A stretch of 64,000 nt of DNA from an uncultured Veillonellaceae bacterium (GCA_902801565.1 CADCIX010000010.1:1-64000), one strand, 5' to 3'; shown: positions 34,325-42,870, counted from the stretch's first letter. The notes: generated by a model from the letters alone, not told the origin. A program made the numbers and translations.

Positions 34325-34500
34325 TTTTGCCTTTGGCAAAATTTGAACAATGCGTTATGACAGGACAAGCCTGTCGAAACGTTAATTTGTATATTTTGCC
34401 TTTGGCAAAATCTGAACAATGCGTTATGACAGGACAAGCCTGTCGAAACGCAATAATGTATATTTTGCCCTTGGCAAAATTTGAACGCCTGCGTTATAAT
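34325..34500 (+). repeat. 69-bp tandem element array A (two full units and a terminal promoter unit)
   Basis: Units start at 34325, 34394 and 34463, a 69-bp period. Each unit holds palindrome 1 (TTTTGCC-N3-GGCAAAA), a promoter-like core (TTGGCA, 17 bp, TATGAC) and palindrome 2 (GACAGG-acaag-CCTGTC) followed by GAAACG. The third unit diverges after its TTGAAC segment and ends in TATAAT, giving the trmL promoter. Array B at 45317-45526 has the same design with different but still complementary stem bases. Confidence 0.85.
34471..34500 (+). promoter_or_regulatory. Promoter of trmL inside the last repeat unit
   Basis: TTGGCA at 34471-34476 and TATAAT at 34495-34500, spacer 18 bp. The -35 hexamer is part of palindrome 1 of the repeat. 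Confidence 0.65.
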
Positions 34501-34527
34501 AAGCTCATTGGTTGTGGGAGGTATGGA

Positions 34528-35010
34528 TTGCATATCGTATTGATTGAACCGGAAATACCGGGAAACACTGGGAATATTGCCCGCCTTTGTGCTGCTACGG
34601 GGATTGAGCTTCATCTTGTGAAGCCTCTGGGATTTTCGACGGATGACAAATATCTGAAACGTGCCGGGCTGGATTATTGGCATCTGGTCAAGGTGCATTA
34701 TCATGAGAATTTCGCGGAGGTTTTGGCATCATATCAGGGTCACGGTTTCCACTACTGCTCGACAAAGGCCCCGCGTTCCTATACGGAAGCATCGTACACG
34801 CCGGAGGATATGCTCGTATTTGGCAAGGAGACGGCGGGGATACCGGAGGATATCCTTTCGGCCCATTGGGAATCCTGTGTCCGGATTCCCATGATTGCAG
34901 AGGCGAGATCCTTGAATCTTTCCAATGCGGTTGCGGTTGTTGCCTATGAGGCGCTCCGGCAGCAGGGATTCCCCGGTTTGATGGAAAATGGTCCCGGGCT
35001 GGCTTTATAA
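34528..35010 (+). CDS. trmL: tRNA (cytidine/uridine-2'-O-)-methyltransferase TrmL
   Basis: 160 residues of the SPOUT class, which methylates the wobble base 34 of tRNA-Leu. HIVLIEPEIPGNTGNIARLC begins the domain; VFGKETAGIPEDIL and IPMIAEARSLNLSNAVAVVA are the trefoil-knot AdoMet motifs (usual form GSLNLSNA). The start is TTG at 34528, six bases after GGGAGG; a nearby ATG at 34523 is out of frame. murB follows after 23 bp. Confidence 0.93.
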   Translation: MHIVLIEPEIPGNTGNIARLCAATGIELHLVKPLGFSTDDKYLKRAGLDYWHLVKVHYHENFAEVLASYQGHGFHYCSTKAPRSYTEASYTPEDMLVFGKETAGIPEDILSAHWESCVRIPMIAEARSLNLSNAVAVVAYEALRQQGFPGLMENGPGLAL

Positions 35011-35033
35011 TTATGCGTGAGAGGATTGTTGTC

Positions 35034-35951
35034 ATGCCAATAAACGAAAATTTTGTGTCAAAGATAAAGGAAGTTCTGGTCTCAGGACAGCTTATGCTCA
35101 ATGAACCGATGAAGGATCATACGACCTTCAAGATTGGGGGGCCTGTCGATTATTTGATTTTGCCTGCCTCTGTCACAGAGGTGCAGCAAGTGTTTATCCT
35201 GTTGAAGGAGTACGGGATTCCCTACACTGTTTTGGGCAATGGGTCCAATGTTCTGGTGAGGGACAAGGGCGTGCGTGGTGCCATCGTGAAATTCAATTCT
35301 CCCTTTTCCGGTATCCGCCTGGAAGAGAATCGCATCTTTGCCGGAGCGGGTGCATCCTTGAAGGATGTGTCCCTTTTTGCCGCTGAGCATGGCCTCACGG
35401 GGATGGAGTTTGCCATCGGGATTCCCGGCAGTGTGGGCGGAGCGGTATTCATGAATGCGGGTGCCTATGACGGTGAGATGAAGAACGTGGTATATAGGGT
35501 CCGCTCCGTGGCAGAGGATGGCAGTTTGCATGAGATGGAGGCTGCGGATCTGGATCTGGGCTATCGTCATAGCATTTTCCAGACAAATGGCCATGCCATT
35601 TGTGAAGTGGAGCTGAAGCTCGTTGGTGGGGAAGGATCAACCATCCGCATGAAGATGGCAGACCTTACCAGAAGGCGGGAACAGCGGCAGCCCTTGGAGA
35701 TGCCGAGCGCCGGCAGTACCTTCAAACGTCCCACGGGATATTTTGCAGGAACCCTCATCGACCAGACGGGGTTGAAGGGACTGAAGGTAGGCGGTGCGCA
35801 GGTTTCGGAGAAGCATGCGGGATTTGTTGTCAATACCGGGAATGCGACAGCGGAAGATGTGCTGGCGCTTATCTCAGAGGTACAGAAACGGGTATACGAG
35901 AAGCATGGGGTAAAGCTTTATCCGGAGGTCAGGATTATCGGTGAAGAGTAA
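35034..35951 (+). CDS. murB: UDP-N-acetylmuramate dehydrogenase
   Basis: 305 residues. Reduces UDP-GlcNAc-enolpyruvate to UDP-MurNAc with NADPH and FAD. FAD-binding HTTFKIGGPVDYL and VLGNGSNVLV, GIPGSVGGAVFMNAGAY, the catalytic Ser in PSAGSTFKRP and Glu in YPEVRIIGEE are all present. It lacks the extra loop of enteric type I enzymes, so it is type II. The ATG at 35034 has GAGAGG at suitable distance. Confidence 0.95.
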   Translation: MPINENFVSKIKEVLVSGQLMLNEPMKDHTTFKIGGPVDYLILPASVTEVQQVFILLKEYGIPYTVLGNGSNVLVRDKGVRGAIVKFNSPFSGIRLEENRIFAGAGASLKDVSLFAAEHGLTGMEFAIGIPGSVGGAVFMNAGAYDGEMKNVVYRVRSVAEDGSLHEMEAADLDLGYRHSIFQTNGHAICEVELKLVGGEGSTIRMKMADLTRRREQRQPLEMPSAGSTFKRPTGYFAGTLIDQTGLKGLKVGGAQVSEKHAGFVVNTGNATAEDVLALISEVQKRVYEKHGVKLYPEVRIIGEE

Positions 35952-35978
35952 AAACGCGGCATTGTCCGCGTTTTTTTT
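35951..35978 (+). terminator. Rho-independent terminator after murB
   Basis: AAAACGCGG and CCGCGTTTT form a 9-bp stem with a 6-base loop and an eight-T tail. Confidence 0.9.
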
Positions 35979-36052
35979 CTTTGGCATTCATGCTGATATC
36001 AGAAAATTATGGTATAATAAAAGAAAGTATATCTTCAAAAGGTGGGAATGCT

Positions 36053-37666
36053 ATGAGGATGAGTTTTCTTGGCGCAGCGCATATGGTGACGGGTTCCTGC
36101 TATCTTATTGAGACGAATGACAAGAAATTTCTTGTGGATTGCGGCATGTTTCAGGGCGCGAAGCGCATACGGGAATTGAATTACGAGGAGTTCTCCTTTT
36201 CCCCGGCAGAACTTGACTGTGTGGTTCTGACCCATGCGCATGTGGATCATTGCGGCCTCATCCCAAAGCTTTGCAAGGAGGGGTTCAAGGGAGATGTCTA
36301 TGCCACGAAGGTGACCTGTGACCTGGCCAAGATCATGCTGCCGGACTCTGCCTACATACAGCAGTCGGATGCGGAGATGCTGAACCGCAAGGGCCGGCGC
36401 CGGGGGGATGCCCCGATTGAGGTCCTTTATTCCGTGGATGATGCACAGGATGCGCTCAATCATTTTGTGCCGGTATCCTATGACGATACCATTGCCATTT
36501 TTGACCATGTGAATGTGACCTTTCGCGATGCAGGGCATATCATAGGTTCCGCCATTCTGGAAATCGAGGTGACCGAGGGAGGGAAGACCTCGCGTCTGGT
36601 GTTTTCCGGCGATTTGGGGCAGCCGGACCAGCCCATCCTTCGCGACCCCTCCATCCTGCACGGCGCGGATTTCCTTGTGATTGAGTCTACCTATGGGGAT
36701 CGTCTGCATAAGCTTTATGATAAGGAAACGGCCCTGCTGGAAATCATCAACGATACCATGGACCGGGGAGGAAATCTCGTCATTCCCGCTTTTGCAGTGG
36801 GGCGCACCCAGACACTGCTTTATTACTTCTATAAATTATGGAAGGAAGGACGCCTGGACAGCGATATCCCCATCATCCTCGACAGCCCACTGGCCATTGC
36901 GGCAACCCATGTATTCCTGCAAAATATGCATGTGTTTGACGAGGAAACCATGCGGTTGCTCAATAGCGGGGAAAAGTTATTGCAGTTCCCGCAGCTTCAT
37001 GTCTGCGAGACAGCAGCGGAATCCAGGGCGCTCAACAGTGAGGAGGGCTCTGCCATCATCCTGTCGGCAAGCGGTATGGCGGATGCGGGGCGTATCCTTC
37101 ATCATCTCAAGCATAATCTCTGGCGGCCGGAATCCACAATACTCTTTGTGGGCTATCAGGCGGAGGGGAGCATGGGAAGGCGCCTCATCGATGGGATCAA
37201 GCGCGTCAGGGTTTTGGGCGAGGAAGTTGTCGTGCGTGCAAAAATACAGTCCATGGACGGTTTTTCTGCCCATGCGGATGCCCATCAGATCCTGGACTGG
37301 GTATCCCATCTGGAATCTCCCAAGCCTGCCAAGGTATTCATTGTCCATGGTGAGGCACAGGCGCAGGAAGCGCTCAAGGAGCAGTTTGACAAGAAGCTGG
37401 CCTTGGAGTCGTATATTCCCTTCCGGGGGGATGCCGTAAAGATCCATGGCCGCGCCTCGGAGATCATCAAGTCCAACATTCCCCAGGTGTCTGTGGAAAT
37501 GGAAATGGAAGATGTGCTCAAGGATTTCGATGCCGAGTACCGCCAGATGAGGCGCAAACTCATGCACATCGTAATGCGTCAGCCAAAGCTCATGGAACCC
37601 ATTATCAAAGGCCTTACAAAAGCCCGCAATTATGTGCGCAAGGTATTTGCTGCGTATAATATTTGA
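36053..37666 (+). CDS. Metallo-beta-lactamase fold beta-CASP ribonuclease-like protein
   Basis: 537 residues. The metal site is LTHAHVDHCGLIPKL, with further ligands in DAGHIIGSAI and FSGDLGQ. The beta-CASP insertion includes GNLVIPAFAVGRTQTLLYYF and the C-terminal RMMBL motif is FSAHADAHQILDWV. Such proteins (YsiA/CPSF-73-like, KH-less) are RNA nucleases. About 70 C-terminal residues after RMMBL are helical and lineage-specific. Promoter-like TATAAT lies at 36013-36018. The next gene follows after 22 bp. Confidence 0.88.
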   Translation: MRMSFLGAAHMVTGSCYLIETNDKKFLVDCGMFQGAKRIRELNYEEFSFSPAELDCVVLTHAHVDHCGLIPKLCKEGFKGDVYATKVTCDLAKIMLPDSAYIQQSDAEMLNRKGRRRGDAPIEVLYSVDDAQDALNHFVPVSYDDTIAIFDHVNVTFRDAGHIIGSAILEIEVTEGGKTSRLVFSGDLGQPDQPILRDPSILHGADFLVIESTYGDRLHKLYDKETALLEIINDTMDRGGNLVIPAFAVGRTQTLLYYFYKLWKEGRLDSDIPIILDSPLAIAATHVFLQNMHVFDEETMRLLNSGEKLLQFPQLHVCETAAESRALNSEEGSAIILSASGMADAGRILHHLKHNLWRPESTILFVGYQAEGSMGRRLIDGIKRVRVLGEEVVVRAKIQSMDGFSAHADAHQILDWVSHLESPKPAKVFIVHGEAQAQEALKEQFDKKLALESYIPFRGDAVKIHGRASEIIKSNIPQVSVEMEMEDVLKDFDAEYRQMRRKLMHIVMRQPKLMEPIIKGLTKARNYVRKVFAAYNI

Positions 37667-37688
37667 TGGAAACGGAGGGCGTTTGGAT

Positions 37689-38516
37689 ATGCAAGCAGTC
37701 TGTGGGCTTTGCCCGCATCATTGCCATCTTTCGGAAGGGCAGACGGGATTCTGCCGGGCACGGAAGAATGTGGGGGGCAAGGTCCTTTCCATCAATTATG
37801 GAAAACTGACCTCTTTGGCATTGGATCCCATAGAAAAAAAGCCCCTGGCCCGTTTTCATCCGGGCAGCTATATCCTCTCCGTGGGGAGCTTTGGATGCAA
37901 TCTGCGTTGCCCTTTCTGCCAGAACCATGAAATTTCCCAGGCGGATGAACGGTTTCCTGTGCAGGAGATCACTCCCGAAAAATTGGTGGAACTTGCCGGG
38001 GAGCTTTCCCGAAAGGAGCAGGGGAATCTTGGAGTGGCCTTTACTTACAATGAGCCCCTCATTGGCTTTGAGTTTGTGAGGGATACCTCAAAACTGCTTC
38101 AGGCAGCTGGCCTTTCTGCGGTGCTGGTGACGAATGGAACGATTGAGGAGGCACCGCTTCAGGAACTCTTGCCCTTCATTGATGCAATGAACATCGATCT
38201 GAAAGCATTTTCCGAGGAGTTTTATCGATGGGTTCATGGGGATCTTTCTACGGTCAAAAGAACCATTGCCATGGCAGCATCATCCTGTCATGTAGAGGTG
38301 ACAACGCTGGTGATACCAGGGAGAAACGACAGCCTGGAGGAGATGGAGGAAGAGGCGGCATGGATTGCCTCGCTGAGTCCTGACATTCCTCTTCACATCA
38401 GTCGTTACTTCCCACGCTGGCAGTGGATGGAGCCGGCCACGGAAGTGCGACGCATCTATGAGCTTTGCCGTGTGGCAGGAAAATATTTAAAGTTTGTTTA
38501 CTCAGGGAACTGTTGA
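37689..38516 (+). CDS. amrS: AmrS-type radical SAM enzyme (AmmeMemoRadiSam family)
   Basis: 275 residues. The radical SAM cluster motif is GCNLRCPFCQNHE (C-x3-C-x2-C). The N-terminal CGLCPHHCHLSEGQTGFCRA is the extra cysteine region of the PflA-like AmrS family. VLVTNGTIEEAPLQELL and MNIDLKAFSEEFYRWVHG continue the barrel. Family members are linked to AmrA and AmrB-like (Memo) proteins; those partners are not next to this gene. The reaction is not established. ATG at 37689 follows GGAGGG. Confidence 0.85.
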   Translation: MQAVCGLCPHHCHLSEGQTGFCRARKNVGGKVLSINYGKLTSLALDPIEKKPLARFHPGSYILSVGSFGCNLRCPFCQNHEISQADERFPVQEITPEKLVELAGELSRKEQGNLGVAFTYNEPLIGFEFVRDTSKLLQAAGLSAVLVTNGTIEEAPLQELLPFIDAMNIDLKAFSEEFYRWVHGDLSTVKRTIAMAASSCHVEVTTLVIPGRNDSLEEMEEEAAWIASLSPDIPLHISRYFPRWQWMEPATEVRRIYELCRVAGKYLKFVYSGNC

Positions 38517-38545
38517 TTTTCCAATTCTATGGAAGGTATTCTTTC

Positions 38546-38574
38546 TTGCATGTCGAATAAAAATAATGTATTAG
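38546..38574 (+). promoter_or_regulatory. Candidate promoter of the 38616 gene
   Basis: TTGCAT (38546-38551), 17 bp, then TATTAG (38569-38574); a weak match 42 bp before the next coding start. Confidence 0.35.
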
Positions 38575-38615
38575 GCATTGGAATGGCTTTTGGAAGGAGA
38601 TGGTGAGATAAAAGT

Positions 38616-39092
38616 ATGAAGTCAAAATCTTTGGAACGGTTTTATCGGGAATTGCTCTCTGTTGACTGGGAAGCGCGGCTTCGTGCATACTCGGCCATAG
38701 AGCAGGATCTCAAGTCGCGTGGTTGCTATGAGCTGAACGATGATCGGTGGGAAGACATGAAACTCCTGGTGGGACAGGTCATTTCCATTCATTTCAAGAA
38801 ACATGTGCCAAGGGATCTGGAAGACTTCGAGGAGAAGCTGTCACAGCTTTATCTCCGCCTGATAGGACCGCTTCGTATGGATCACAGTATCGGATATTTG
38901 GACAGCATGCAACTTCTGATTGATATTTATGATGACGATGATCACGCTGCACGTGACGATATCCATCGTTTCTTTTCAACGCAGGGGATGGAGGGCCCGC
39001 GGGAGGACGAGACCGTCCTTGGGAATCTTTTCCGCTGTTATGAGCTTATGATGCAACAGGTCAAGGAGCGTTCGGCCTGTGCCACGATATGA
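38616..39092 (+). CDS. Hypothetical cytoplasmic protein
   Basis: 158 residues, helical, no membrane segment and no motif I recognise (LERFYRELLSVDWEARLRAY; FKKHVPRDLEDFEEKLSQLY; LLIDIYDDDDHAARDDIHRF). GGAAGGAG lies about 15 bases ahead of the ATG. It has its own terminator, so it is probably a single-gene unit. Confidence 0.65.
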   Translation: MKSKSLERFYRELLSVDWEARLRAYSAIEQDLKSRGCYELNDDRWEDMKLLVGQVISIHFKKHVPRDLEDFEEKLSQLYLRLIGPLRMDHSIGYLDSMQLLIDIYDDDDHAARDDIHRFFSTQGMEGPREDETVLGNLFRCYELMMQQVKERSACATI

Positions 39093-39101
39093 TGCAAGCG
39101 G

Positions 39102-39127
39102 GCGGCTGTTGGTCAACAGCCGCTTTT
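39102..39127 (+). terminator. Rho-independent terminator
   Basis: GCGGCTGTTG-GT-CAACAGCCGC followed by TTTT, a perfect 10-bp stem. Confidence 0.85.
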
Positions 39128-39152
39128 CTTGAAAATGCAGGGAGGGAGACAC

Positions 39153-40199
39153 ATGGCAGATAAGTTGTGGCGCACCTGCCGTTTGATGATCAATGGATTG
39201 GCGCATAAAGTGCAATACAACCAGGAAACCATTGATTCCCTATTTTTGCCCTTTTTGCGGCGGATGACGAACCTGCAGCAGAAAAAGGGGCAGAGATTCC
39301 TGGTATATCTGGCAGCGCCGCCGGGGACAGGGAAATCCACGCTGGCCTTGCTTTTAGAAAAATTGTCGCAGATGGGGGATGGCATCGAGCAGATCCAGGC
39401 TGTGGGGCTGGATGGGTTCCATTATCATTCGGATTACATTGCCAGTCATTCTGTGGAACGGGACGGGAAAAAGATTCCCATGGCGATGGTGAAGGGCTGT
39501 CCGGAGACCTTCGATGTGGATCGTCTGAAGGAAAAATTGCAGGCCGTGAAGACGGAGGATGTGCGCTGGCCTGTCTATGACCGCCGCCGCCATGATGTGG
39601 TGGAGGAAGTGGTCACTGTCCGTCGGAACATCATCCTGCTGGAAGGAAATTGGCTGCTTTTGCGGGATGCAGGATGGGAGGATATCTATTCCTTTGCGGA
39701 CTATACGCTGTTCATCACGGCACACGCCGGTGACCTCAAGGATCGTTTGATCCAGAGGAAAATACGGGGCGGCATGACGCAGCGGGAGGCGGAAAGCTTC
39801 TATGAGAGGAGCGACAAGCTGAATGTGGAAAGGGTTCTGCGCCAGTCGTGGCTGGCCCAGGAGACGTGGCGTCTTCTGTCTGACGGGGATTATGTATTGC
39901 AGGCCGATGCGCCAAAACCCGTCCAGATGGTGAACAGGTCATCCCTCTGGAAAAAGCCCGATGTGCGGCGCAGCGAGGATGACATCATGATTGACCGCAT
40001 ACAGCAACAATTGGCTGCTTATCATGCACAAGGGAAGGATGATTATGCGGAAGGCTACAGCGAGGGCATGGCGGCGGCCCGAAGGGATATCCTGCGGAAT
40101 CTCTACAACAGTGGAAGGATGAGCAGCAAGGAGCTTCTGTCTACCTTTGAACTGGCACCGGAAGACCTGGCAGATATCCTCATGCGCGACAAGGCATAG
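39153..40199 (+). CDS. P-loop nucleoside/nucleotide kinase-like protein
   Basis: 348 residues. The P-loop is LAAPPGTGKSTLALLL, and AVGLDGFHYHSDYIASH plus VRWPVYDRRRHDVVEE match the uridine-kinase/pantothenate-kinase-like group (YggC/FrcK type). IILLEGNWLLLRDAGWEDIY is the Walker B region and a lid has IQRKIRGGMTQREAESFYE. About 80 C-terminal residues are an added helical tail. The substrate, a sugar or nucleoside, is not evident. ATG at 39153 follows GGGAGGGAG. Confidence 0.8.
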   Translation: MADKLWRTCRLMINGLAHKVQYNQETIDSLFLPFLRRMTNLQQKKGQRFLVYLAAPPGTGKSTLALLLEKLSQMGDGIEQIQAVGLDGFHYHSDYIASHSVERDGKKIPMAMVKGCPETFDVDRLKEKLQAVKTEDVRWPVYDRRRHDVVEEVVTVRRNIILLEGNWLLLRDAGWEDIYSFADYTLFITAHAGDLKDRLIQRKIRGGMTQREAESFYERSDKLNVERVLRQSWLAQETWRLLSDGDYVLQADAPKPVQMVNRSSLWKKPDVRRSEDDIMIDRIQQQLAAYHAQGKDDYAEGYSEGMAAARRDILRNLYNSGRMSSKELLSTFELAPEDLADILMRDKA

Positions 40200-40202
40200 A
40201 AA

Positions 40203-40236
40203 AAAGGCCGTTGGGGAATTCCCCGAAACGGCCTTC
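40203..40236. terminator. Bidirectional terminator between convergent genes
   Basis: AAGGCCGTT-GGGG-AATT-CCCC-GA-AACGGCCTT, a long near-perfect stem between the kinase and phosphoribosyltransferase genes. Confidence 0.85.
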
Positions 40237-40252
40237 CTTGTGAGGACGTATG

Positions 40253-40804
40253 TTATTTTGCATCGAAGAGCGGAAGGGACTCAAGAAAGATGATGTCCTT
40301 GCGTTTTGCGGCATCACCTTCCGCCAATACAGCGGCCTCGCCGATGACCTTGCCGCCGGCTTTTTCCGCAAGTTCCCGCAGGGCTTTCATGGAACCGCCC
40401 GTGCTGATGACATCGTCGATGAGGAGGACATTCTTTCCCTTGATGCGCTCAATGTCGGCATCCATCAGGCATAAGATCTGTTTTCCTTTTGTGGTGATGG
40501 ATTCATCGTCGACAACCAAAGGGTTCTCCATGTAGGCCTTGATGGATTTGCGGGCGGTGATGTACCATTTCATGCCCATCTGACGAGCCAGCTCACCGAC
40601 GAGGGGAATGCCCTTTGTTTCTGCAGTCATGAGGATTTCCGTTTCGGGGGGAATCCGTTTGGCAAGTTCCTTTGCGCAGTTCTCCACGAGTTCCACGTCG
40701 CCCAATATGACGAAAGCGGCAATGGCCAGCTTATCAGAGATGTTCAGTATCGGCAACGACCTTGTACAGCCTGCTACATGTAATTCATAAGCTCTGTCTG
40801 ACAT
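40253..40804 (-). CDS. Purine phosphoribosyltransferase-like protein (adenine/xanthine PRT type)
   Basis: 183 residues. The PRPP-binding loop is NVLLIDDVISTGGSMKAL, and ILMTAETKGIPLVGELARQM and YITARKSIKAYMENP match adenine/xanthine phosphoribosyltransferases such as Apt and PurR-like effector domains. It would salvage a purine base with PRPP. ATG at 40804 has GAGGTG about eight bases ahead; a GTG at 40813 is an alternative. Confidence 0.8.
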   Translation of the reverse strand: MSDRAYELHVAGCTRSLPILNISDKLAIAAFVILGDVELVENCAKELAKRIPPETEILMTAETKGIPLVGELARQMGMKWYITARKSIKAYMENPLVVDDESITTKGKQILCLMDADIERIKGKNVLLIDDVISTGGSMKALRELAEKAGGKVIGEAAVLAEGDAAKRKDIIFLESLPLFDAK

Positions 40805-40925
40805 TGATTGCACCTCGCATAATTTTTTTAGGAAGTATTGTTTTCCTTATATCATAATCATTATACTATTTTTTACATGAAACAGTCAAAATATTTTTAT
40901 TCTCGTGTGAATGGGGGACGAGGGG

Positions 40926-41678
40926 ATGAAACTCATTTCTTGGAATGTCAACGGATTGAGGGCCTGCCTCAAGAAAGGGTTCATGGAATCTTTCGGCGCG
41001 CTGGGGGCGGATATCTTTGCACTTCAGGAAACGAAGATGCAGCCGGGGCAGGCGATCCTGGAATTGTCCGGGTATCAGCAGTACTGGAACAGCGCGGAAA
41101 AAAAGGGCTATTCCGGCACGGCGGTATTCACGCGCATTCCCCCTCTTTCGGTGTCCTATGGCCTTGGGATCGAGGAACACGACCATGAGGGACGCGTGAT
41201 TGCGCTGGAATTTCCTGAGTACTATTTCGTGACGGTGTATACACCGAATTCAAAGCGTGCACTGGAGCGTCTCGAATACCGCATGGTATGGGAGGATGCC
41301 TTCCGGGAGTATCTTCTGGAGCTCGACAAGAAAAAGCCTGTCATCGTTTGCGGGGATCTCAATGTGGCCCATGAGGAGATCGACTTGAAGAACCCAAAGA
41401 CAAACCATCGGAATGCCGGTTTCACGGACGAGGAACGTTCAAAATTCACACAGCTCCTGCAGGCCGGCTTTTCGGATACCTTTCGGAAGCTCTATCCGGA
41501 CAGGGCCGGCATCTACACCTGGTGGTCCTATCTCCGCAAGGCAAGGGAAACGAATGCGGGATGGCGCATCGATTATTTCGTGGTGTCTGACCGCCTCATG
41601 GAGAAGGTGGAGGATGCCACGATCCACAATGAGATTTTCGGCAGCGACCATTGTCCTGTAGGGCTTTTGCTGAAATAA
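40926..41678 (+). CDS. xth: Exodeoxyribonuclease III
   Basis: 250 residues of the AP endonuclease/exonuclease III family. Motifs in order: [22 protein letters not shown] with the metal Glu, [50 protein letters not shown] and [10 protein letters not shown] with the catalytic Asp-His. It cuts at abasic sites in base-excision repair. The ATG at 40926 starts the conserved fold. Confidence 0.95.
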   Translation: MKLISWNVNGLRACLKKGFMESFGALGADIFALQETKMQPGQAILELSGYQQYWNSAEKKGYSGTAVFTRIPPLSVSYGLGIEEHDHEGRVIALEFPEYYFVTVYTPNSKRALERLEYRMVWEDAFREYLLELDKKKPVIVCGDLNVAHEEIDLKNPKTNHRNAGFTDEERSKFTQLLQAGFSDTFRKLYPDRAGIYTWWSYLRKARETNAGWRIDYFVVSDRLMEKVEDATIHNEIFGSDHCPVGLLLK

Positions 41679-41682
41679 GGAA

Positions 41683-41711
41683 TTGACAGGAGAGCGGCAT
41701 CGTGCTAAACT
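41683..41711 (+). promoter_or_regulatory. Promoter of the FliD-like gene
   Basis: TTGACA at 41683-41688 and TAAACT at 41706-41711, spacer 17 bp, starting 4 bp after the xth stop. Confidence 0.7.
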
Positions 41712-41717
41712 AAAAAT

Positions 41718-41796
41718 ATAAAGGAGAAGTGTACCTTGATGGAGGTACGATACAGGATGTAAAAGAATGATTCTATGGATGGAAGGAGAATGACTT
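41718..41796 (+). promoter_or_regulatory. GGA-rich leader with hairpin, possible CsrA target
   Basis: The roughly 79-base leader contains six GGA triplets (near 41723, 41741, 41755, 41775, 41779 and 41783), one at the loop edge of GTACCT-TGATGG-AGGTAC (41731-41748) and others covering the ribosome binding site. This resembles CsrA-regulated flagellar leaders. Inference only. Confidence 0.35.
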
Positions 41797-42648
41797 ATGG
41801 CTTATACGATTTCATCGATAGCGAACAACACATATTCCATGTTGAATTTCGCAGCGAATAATGGAACATCCCTTTTCGGCAGCCAGTCCAGCCAAAAGTC
41901 GGACAGCATTTCGACAATGTGGAACAATTATGCGAATTCGCAAAACAGTTCCTCCGGCCTTACGGCCCTGAATGTCTACAATGTGAAGTCCAGCGCGGCA
42001 GAGGTGCTGAACTCTTACGATAGTGCCAAGAAGGAGTTCAACACGGAGTACAAGTCGACGATGGATGATCTCTCCAAGGCAGTGAAGTCTGTCAATTCCA
42101 CGAATTTCGAGGTTGGCGAGGATGCACTGACAAAGACGACGTCCACTACGACGGACAAGGATGGCAAGACGACCACCACCACGAAGCTCAACATGAGCGA
42201 TGACCTCAAGACTGCCGTGAAGAACGTGCAGAATCTCGTGGACAAGTACAATGATGCCATCGATCTCTTCAAGGGGAGCGAATCCCTTTCGAACCGCATG
42301 AAGAACATGAGCACGATGTTTTCCGACACGAAGTATCGTTCAGAGAACTATGCCAGCATCGGCATCACGGTGGGAAAAGATGGAGCTTTGTCGGTGGATG
42401 AGGAGAAGCTGGCGGATGCGATTGTATCCTCTCCTGACAAGGTATCCCGCATCATCGGCAAGGAGGGCCTGGCAGGAAAAGCGGAGTCCCATATGCAGAT
42501 TGCCAATTCCCAGCAGGACAAATTGTTCCCGTCGGTGAGCTCCATGTTCGGTTCGCAGTTGAAGACAGCACAGGCCTATACGGGAACCGGCCTTCTCAGC
42601 ATGAGCCATTACGCGAATGTTGGAAATCTCTTCAGCATGTATTTCTAG
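41797..42648 (+). CDS. FliD-like flagellar filament-cap / hook-associated protein
   Basis: 283 residues, Ser/Asn/Thr/Lys-rich with few hydrophobics, no signal peptide. The C-terminal part matches the FliD C-terminal pattern: VQNLVDKYNDAIDLFKGSES, MKNMSTMFSDTKYRSENYAS, then IGITVGKDGALSVDEEKLAD. The N-terminal FliD domain is absent; FliD proteins usually have 450-700 residues. It stands alone with its own promoter and terminator, far from any flagellar operon in this window. It may be a secreted filament-associated or adhesive protein. Confidence 0.7.
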   Translation: MAYTISSIANNTYSMLNFAANNGTSLFGSQSSQKSDSISTMWNNYANSQNSSSGLTALNVYNVKSSAAEVLNSYDSAKKEFNTEYKSTMDDLSKAVKSVNSTNFEVGEDALTKTTSTTTDKDGKTTTTTKLNMSDDLKTAVKNVQNLVDKYNDAIDLFKGSESLSNRMKNMSTMFSDTKYRSENYASIGITVGKDGALSVDEEKLADAIVSSPDKVSRIIGKEGLAGKAESHMQIANSQQDKLFPSVSSMFGSQLKTAQAYTGTGLLSMSHYANVGNLFSMYF

Positions 42649-42660
42649 AATAATTGCTTG

Positions 42661-42696
42661 ACTGCCCCGGCAGGTTCTGTCGGGGCAGTTTTTTGG
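42661..42696 (+). terminator. Rho-independent terminator after the FliD-like gene
   Basis: ACTGCCCCG and CGGGGCAGT with an inner CAG/CTG pair, followed by TTTTTT. Confidence 0.88.
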
Positions 42697-42737
42697 TGCA
42701 AGACTATGGATATATATCTATATTTGTCCGATGCTAA

Positions 42738-42837
42738 CGAGCGCTAAGACTCCCGCCTTTAAAGCGGGAGATAAGCGCTCGTAAAGCCCTGGGTAAATTC
42801 GACTAAATTCAGTGGGAGTCTAAAACTCCCACTGAAT
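42738..42837 (+). repeat. Two-hairpin element upstream of prfC (IS200/IS605-end-like)
   Basis: Hairpin A has CGAGCGCT/AGCGCTCG outside (42738-42745, 42774-42781) and CTCCCGC/GCGGGAG inside. Hairpin B is a perfect 13-bp stem, ATTCAGTGGGAGT/ACTCCCACTGAAT (42807-42819, 42825-42837). The two hairpins share the ACTCCC motif and are joined by a 25-base linker. The arrangement resembles the right end of IS200/IS605-TnpB elements without their genes, or a structured prfC leader. Confidence 0.55.
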
Positions 42838-42870
42838 AAGTCTCATTTTATTATTTGGGAGGAAAGTATT

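Noticed and set aside
34325-34500. CRISPR array interpretation of the 69-bp repeats
   Set aside because: Whole units repeat with little variation, there are no unique spacers and no cas genes, and the unit contains a promoter-like core.
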